Assembly (NCBI GenBank): GCA_031291725.1
Contig: JARLIM010000010.1
Coordinates: forward strand, 1 to 39,800
Direction of reading: 5' to 3'
DNA from: Acetobacteraceae bacterium
GTDB lineage: Bacteria > Pseudomonadota > Alphaproteobacteria > Acetobacterales > Acetobacteraceae
DNA length: 39,800 nucleotides
Part shown: positions 38,193 to 39,800 of the stretch, in pieces
Layout of the letters: each line of letters begins with the position of its first letter
Position numbering within the stretch: position 1 is the first letter of the stretch
Position numbers and translations under genes: made by a program
Notes under the pieces: model-generated
What the model was told of the DNA's origin: nothing
What the model saw: the letters and a program-made list of their open reading frames with translations, nothing else
The model's database searches: none

Positions 38193-39386
38193 ATGGCTGC
38201 TGATTCCGCTTTTTCCTTCCAGTGGGACGACCCGTTCCGCCTCCATGACCAGCTGAGCGAGGATGAGCGGCTGATCAGCGACACCGCACGGGCCTATGCG
38301 CAGGAAAAGCTCGCCCCGCGCATTGTCGAAGCCTATCTGGACGAAAAAACCGATCGCGCCATCTTCTCCGAAATGGGCGAACTCGGCCTGCTCGGCGTCA
38401 CCGTCTCCGACCAATATGGCGGTGCCGGTGCCAATTACGTCTCCTACGGTCTGGTGGCGCGCGAAGTGGAGCGCGTCGATTCGGGCTATCGCTCGATGAT
38501 GAGCGTGCAATCCTCCTTGGTGATGTATCCCATCGAGGCGTATGGCTCTGAAGCGCAGAAGCAGAAATATCTGCCCAAGCTGGCCTCCGGCGAATGGGTT
38601 GGCTGTTTCGGCCTGACCGAGCCCGATGCCGGGTCCGATCCGGGCGGCATGAAGACGCGCGCCGAGAAAGTGGCCGATGGCTATCGCCTCACCGGCTCGA
38701 AGATGTGGATTTCCAATGCACCCATCGCCGACGTGTTCGTCGTCTGGGCGAAATCGGCGGCGCATGACAACCAGATTCGCGGCTTCGTGCTGGAAAAGGG
38801 CATGAAGGGCCTCTCGGCACCGAAGATCGGCGGCAAGCTGTCGCTGCGCGCCTCGATCACCGGCGAGATCGTCATGGACGGCGTGATCGTGCCGGAAGAA
38901 AACCTGCTGCCCAACGTCTCCGGCCTCAAAGGCCCGTTCGGCTGCCTCAACCGGGCGCGCTTCGGCATTGCCTGGGGGGCGATGGGCGCTGCCGAGGATT
39001 GCTTCGCGCGTGCCCGGCAATATGGGCTGGACCGCAAGCAATTCGGCCGTCCGCTCGCCAACACCCAGCTCTATCAGAAAAAGCTGGCCGACATGATGAC
39101 CGACATCTCCCTCGGCCTGCAGGGCGCATTGCAGGTGGGGCGGCTGTTCGATGCGGGCAAGATGTCGCCGGAGATGATTTCCATCGTCAAACGCAACAAT
39201 TGCGGCAAGGCGCTCGACATCGCCCGTCAGGCCCGCGACATGCACGGCGGCAACGGCATTCAGATCGAATACCATGTCATGCGCCACGCCGCGAATTTGG
39301 AAACTGTCAACACCTATGAAGGCGCGCATGACGTGCATGCCCTCATCCTCGGCCGGGCGATCACCGGCTTGCAGGCGTTCTTCTAA
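38193..39386 (+). CDS. gcdH: Acyl-CoA dehydrogenase, glutaryl-CoA dehydrogenase type
   Basis: 397 residues from the ATG at 38193, with AGAAGAA upstream; the frame continues back into edd without support. This FAD flavoprotein probably converts glutaryl-CoA to crotonyl-CoA in lysine, tryptophan and aromatic degradation. The FAD/substrate segments [19 protein letters not shown] and [10 protein letters not shown] are present. The catalytic base is Glu376 in [19 protein letters not shown], a C-terminus typical of GcdH. If the BoxR-linked genes act on benzoate, glutaryl-CoA oxidation could belong to the same physiology, but that is speculation. Confidence 0.92.
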   Translation: MAADSAFSFQWDDPFRLHDQLSEDERLISDTARAYAQEKLAPRIVEAYLDEKTDRAIFSEMGELGLLGVTVSDQYGGAGANYVSYGLVAREVERVDSGYRSMMSVQSSLVMYPIEAYGSEAQKQKYLPKLASGEWVGCFGLTEPDAGSDPGGMKTRAEKVADGYRLTGSKMWISNAPIADVFVVWAKSAAHDNQIRGFVLEKGMKGLSAPKIGGKLSLRASITGEIVMDGVIVPEENLLPNVSGLKGPFGCLNRARFGIAWGAMGAAEDCFARARQYGLDRKQFGRPLANTQLYQKKLADMMTDISLGLQGALQVGRLFDAGKMSPEMISIVKRNNCGKALDIARQARDMHGGNGIQIEYHVMRHAANLETVNTYEGAHDVHALILGRAITGLQAFF

Positions 39387-39423
39387 TCCTTGCGATTGAG
39401 GGACGAACCCATCATTGCCCTAC

Positions 39424-39638
39424 AGCAACGCTCGCTCGGATTGAACAGAAAAGCTTCGATCCGAGCGAAGCTAAGTTGCTCTGAAATCATATATTTCTGG
39501 CAGGTTGCTGAAAAACTGTTCGCGGAGGGCCGCCGCGCCGACCGACAGAGTTTTTCAGCAACCTGCTAGAGCACGTTTCGACCAGATGGAATCATCTGGT
39601 CGAAAGGTCGTGCTCTAGAAATATATGATTCTAGAGCA
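39424..39638. repeat. Nested composite palindromic element
   Basis: Several inverted repeats are nested or adjoin here. An imperfect hairpin spans 39424-39480 (core CGCTCGGAT and ATCCGAGCG). Terminal repeats at 39477-39498 and 39617-39638 begin TGCTCT, contain ATCATATATTTCT, and match with two differences. Inside lie a perfect 18-bp inverted repeat (39500-39517 and 39549-39566) and a second hairpin at 39567-39617 (TAGAGCACG ... CGTGCTCTA around GACCAGATG/CATCTGGTC). No transposase is coded. It resembles a MITE or composite BIME-like repeat. It follows gcdH and could also end its transcript. Confidence 0.85.
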
Positions 39639-39695
39639 CGCCCCGCTTTAGTTAACAATCCGGAACGATAAGGGCGCCATTCCGCGTCCGCCCCG

Positions 39696-39800
39696 TCATT
39701 GCAGGCAAAATCGCCGCTTGCGCACCGCCGTCAGCACGCCCCTGGGCAGCGGAATCCGCCCCCAATCGATCTTCGCCCGTGGCTTGCGCAGCCGGGGTTG
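39696..39800 (-). CDS. Unidentified partial gene (3' end only)
   Basis: The minus strand is open from the window edge to a TGA at 39696, giving 34 residues rich in Arg and Lys, including KIDWGRIPLPRGVLTAVRKR. Codon use looks coding, but the piece is too short to name. It may be chance. The stop lies in a CGTCATTGC core similar to the palindromic repeats. Confidence 0.3.
   Translation of the reverse strand, partial: QPRLRKPRAKIDWGRIPLPRGVLTAVRKRRFCLQ

Noticed and set aside
36275..38284. 669-codon minus-strand frame opposite edd
   Set aside because: Edd matches its family over full length with a proper start; the antisense frame shows only biased GC-rich composition.

Overview
The window looks like chromosomal DNA of a free-living, GC-rich, nitrogen-fixing alphaproteobacterium. 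The evidence is a Mo-nitrogenase cluster with Azospirillum-like protein sequences, an alphaproteobacterial-type NifA carrying the C-x11-C-x19-C-x4-C oxygen-sensing motif, the purS-purQ-purL arrangement followed by bolA and a CGFS glutaredoxin, and an Entner-Doudoroff dehydratase. The genus cannot be fixed from the sequence alone; Rhodospirillales/Acetobacteraceae-like is a guess.

Layout. 1-2544 (minus): 3'-truncated gene for a very large, probably type I-secreted protein built from 108-residue repeats. 2887-10288: de novo purine genes (purB, purC, purS, purQ, purL) followed by bolA and grxD. They are interrupted by a PEP-CTERM surface protein gene and a BrnT/BrnA toxin-antitoxin pair. 10366-16405 (minus): an operon for a branched-chain-amino-acid-type (HAAT) ABC transporter (binding protein, two ATPases, two permeases) ending in an FMN-dependent alpha-hydroxy-acid oxidase. 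It is divergent from a BoxR-like regulator (HTH fused to a shikimate-kinase-like domain) at 16557-17480. 17488-26459 (minus): nifH-nifD-nifK-nifE-nifN-nifX-DUF269-fdxB-nifQ. 26626-30373: three non-nif genes (TauD-like dioxygenase, NHL-repeat protein, gamma-glutamyltransferase-like). 30580-36183 (plus): DUF2478 gene, nifA, nifB, fdxN, nifZ, nifT and a SIR2-like gene. 36269-39386: edd and a glutaryl-CoA-dehydrogenase-like acyl-CoA dehydrogenase. The right end holds a nested palindromic element and the tail of an unidentified gene.

How the nif genes work together. NifA should activate sigma-54 promoters. I find good -24/-12 boxes upstream of nifH, the DUF2478 gene and nifB, and TGT-N10-ACA enhancer sites upstream of nifH, the DUF2478 gene and (two) nifA. 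The local form of the site is TGTCG-N6-CGACA. NifHDK form the nitrogenase; NifB makes NifB-co, NifEN/NifX/NifQ complete FeMo-co, FdxN and FdxB supply electrons, and NifZ/NifT assist maturation. nifS, nifU, nifV, nifW and the draT/draG genes are not in the window.

The most interesting items are the SIR2-like gene joined to the nifB-fdxN-nifZ-nifT operon, with a Trp where sirtuins have Asn; the NifA-controlled DUF2478 gene; a family of palindromic intergenic repeats placed at operon junctions, including nifK/nifE; a nested composite palindrome at 39424-39638; and the possible link between a BoxR-type regulator, a HAAT transporter and an alpha-hydroxy-acid oxidase.
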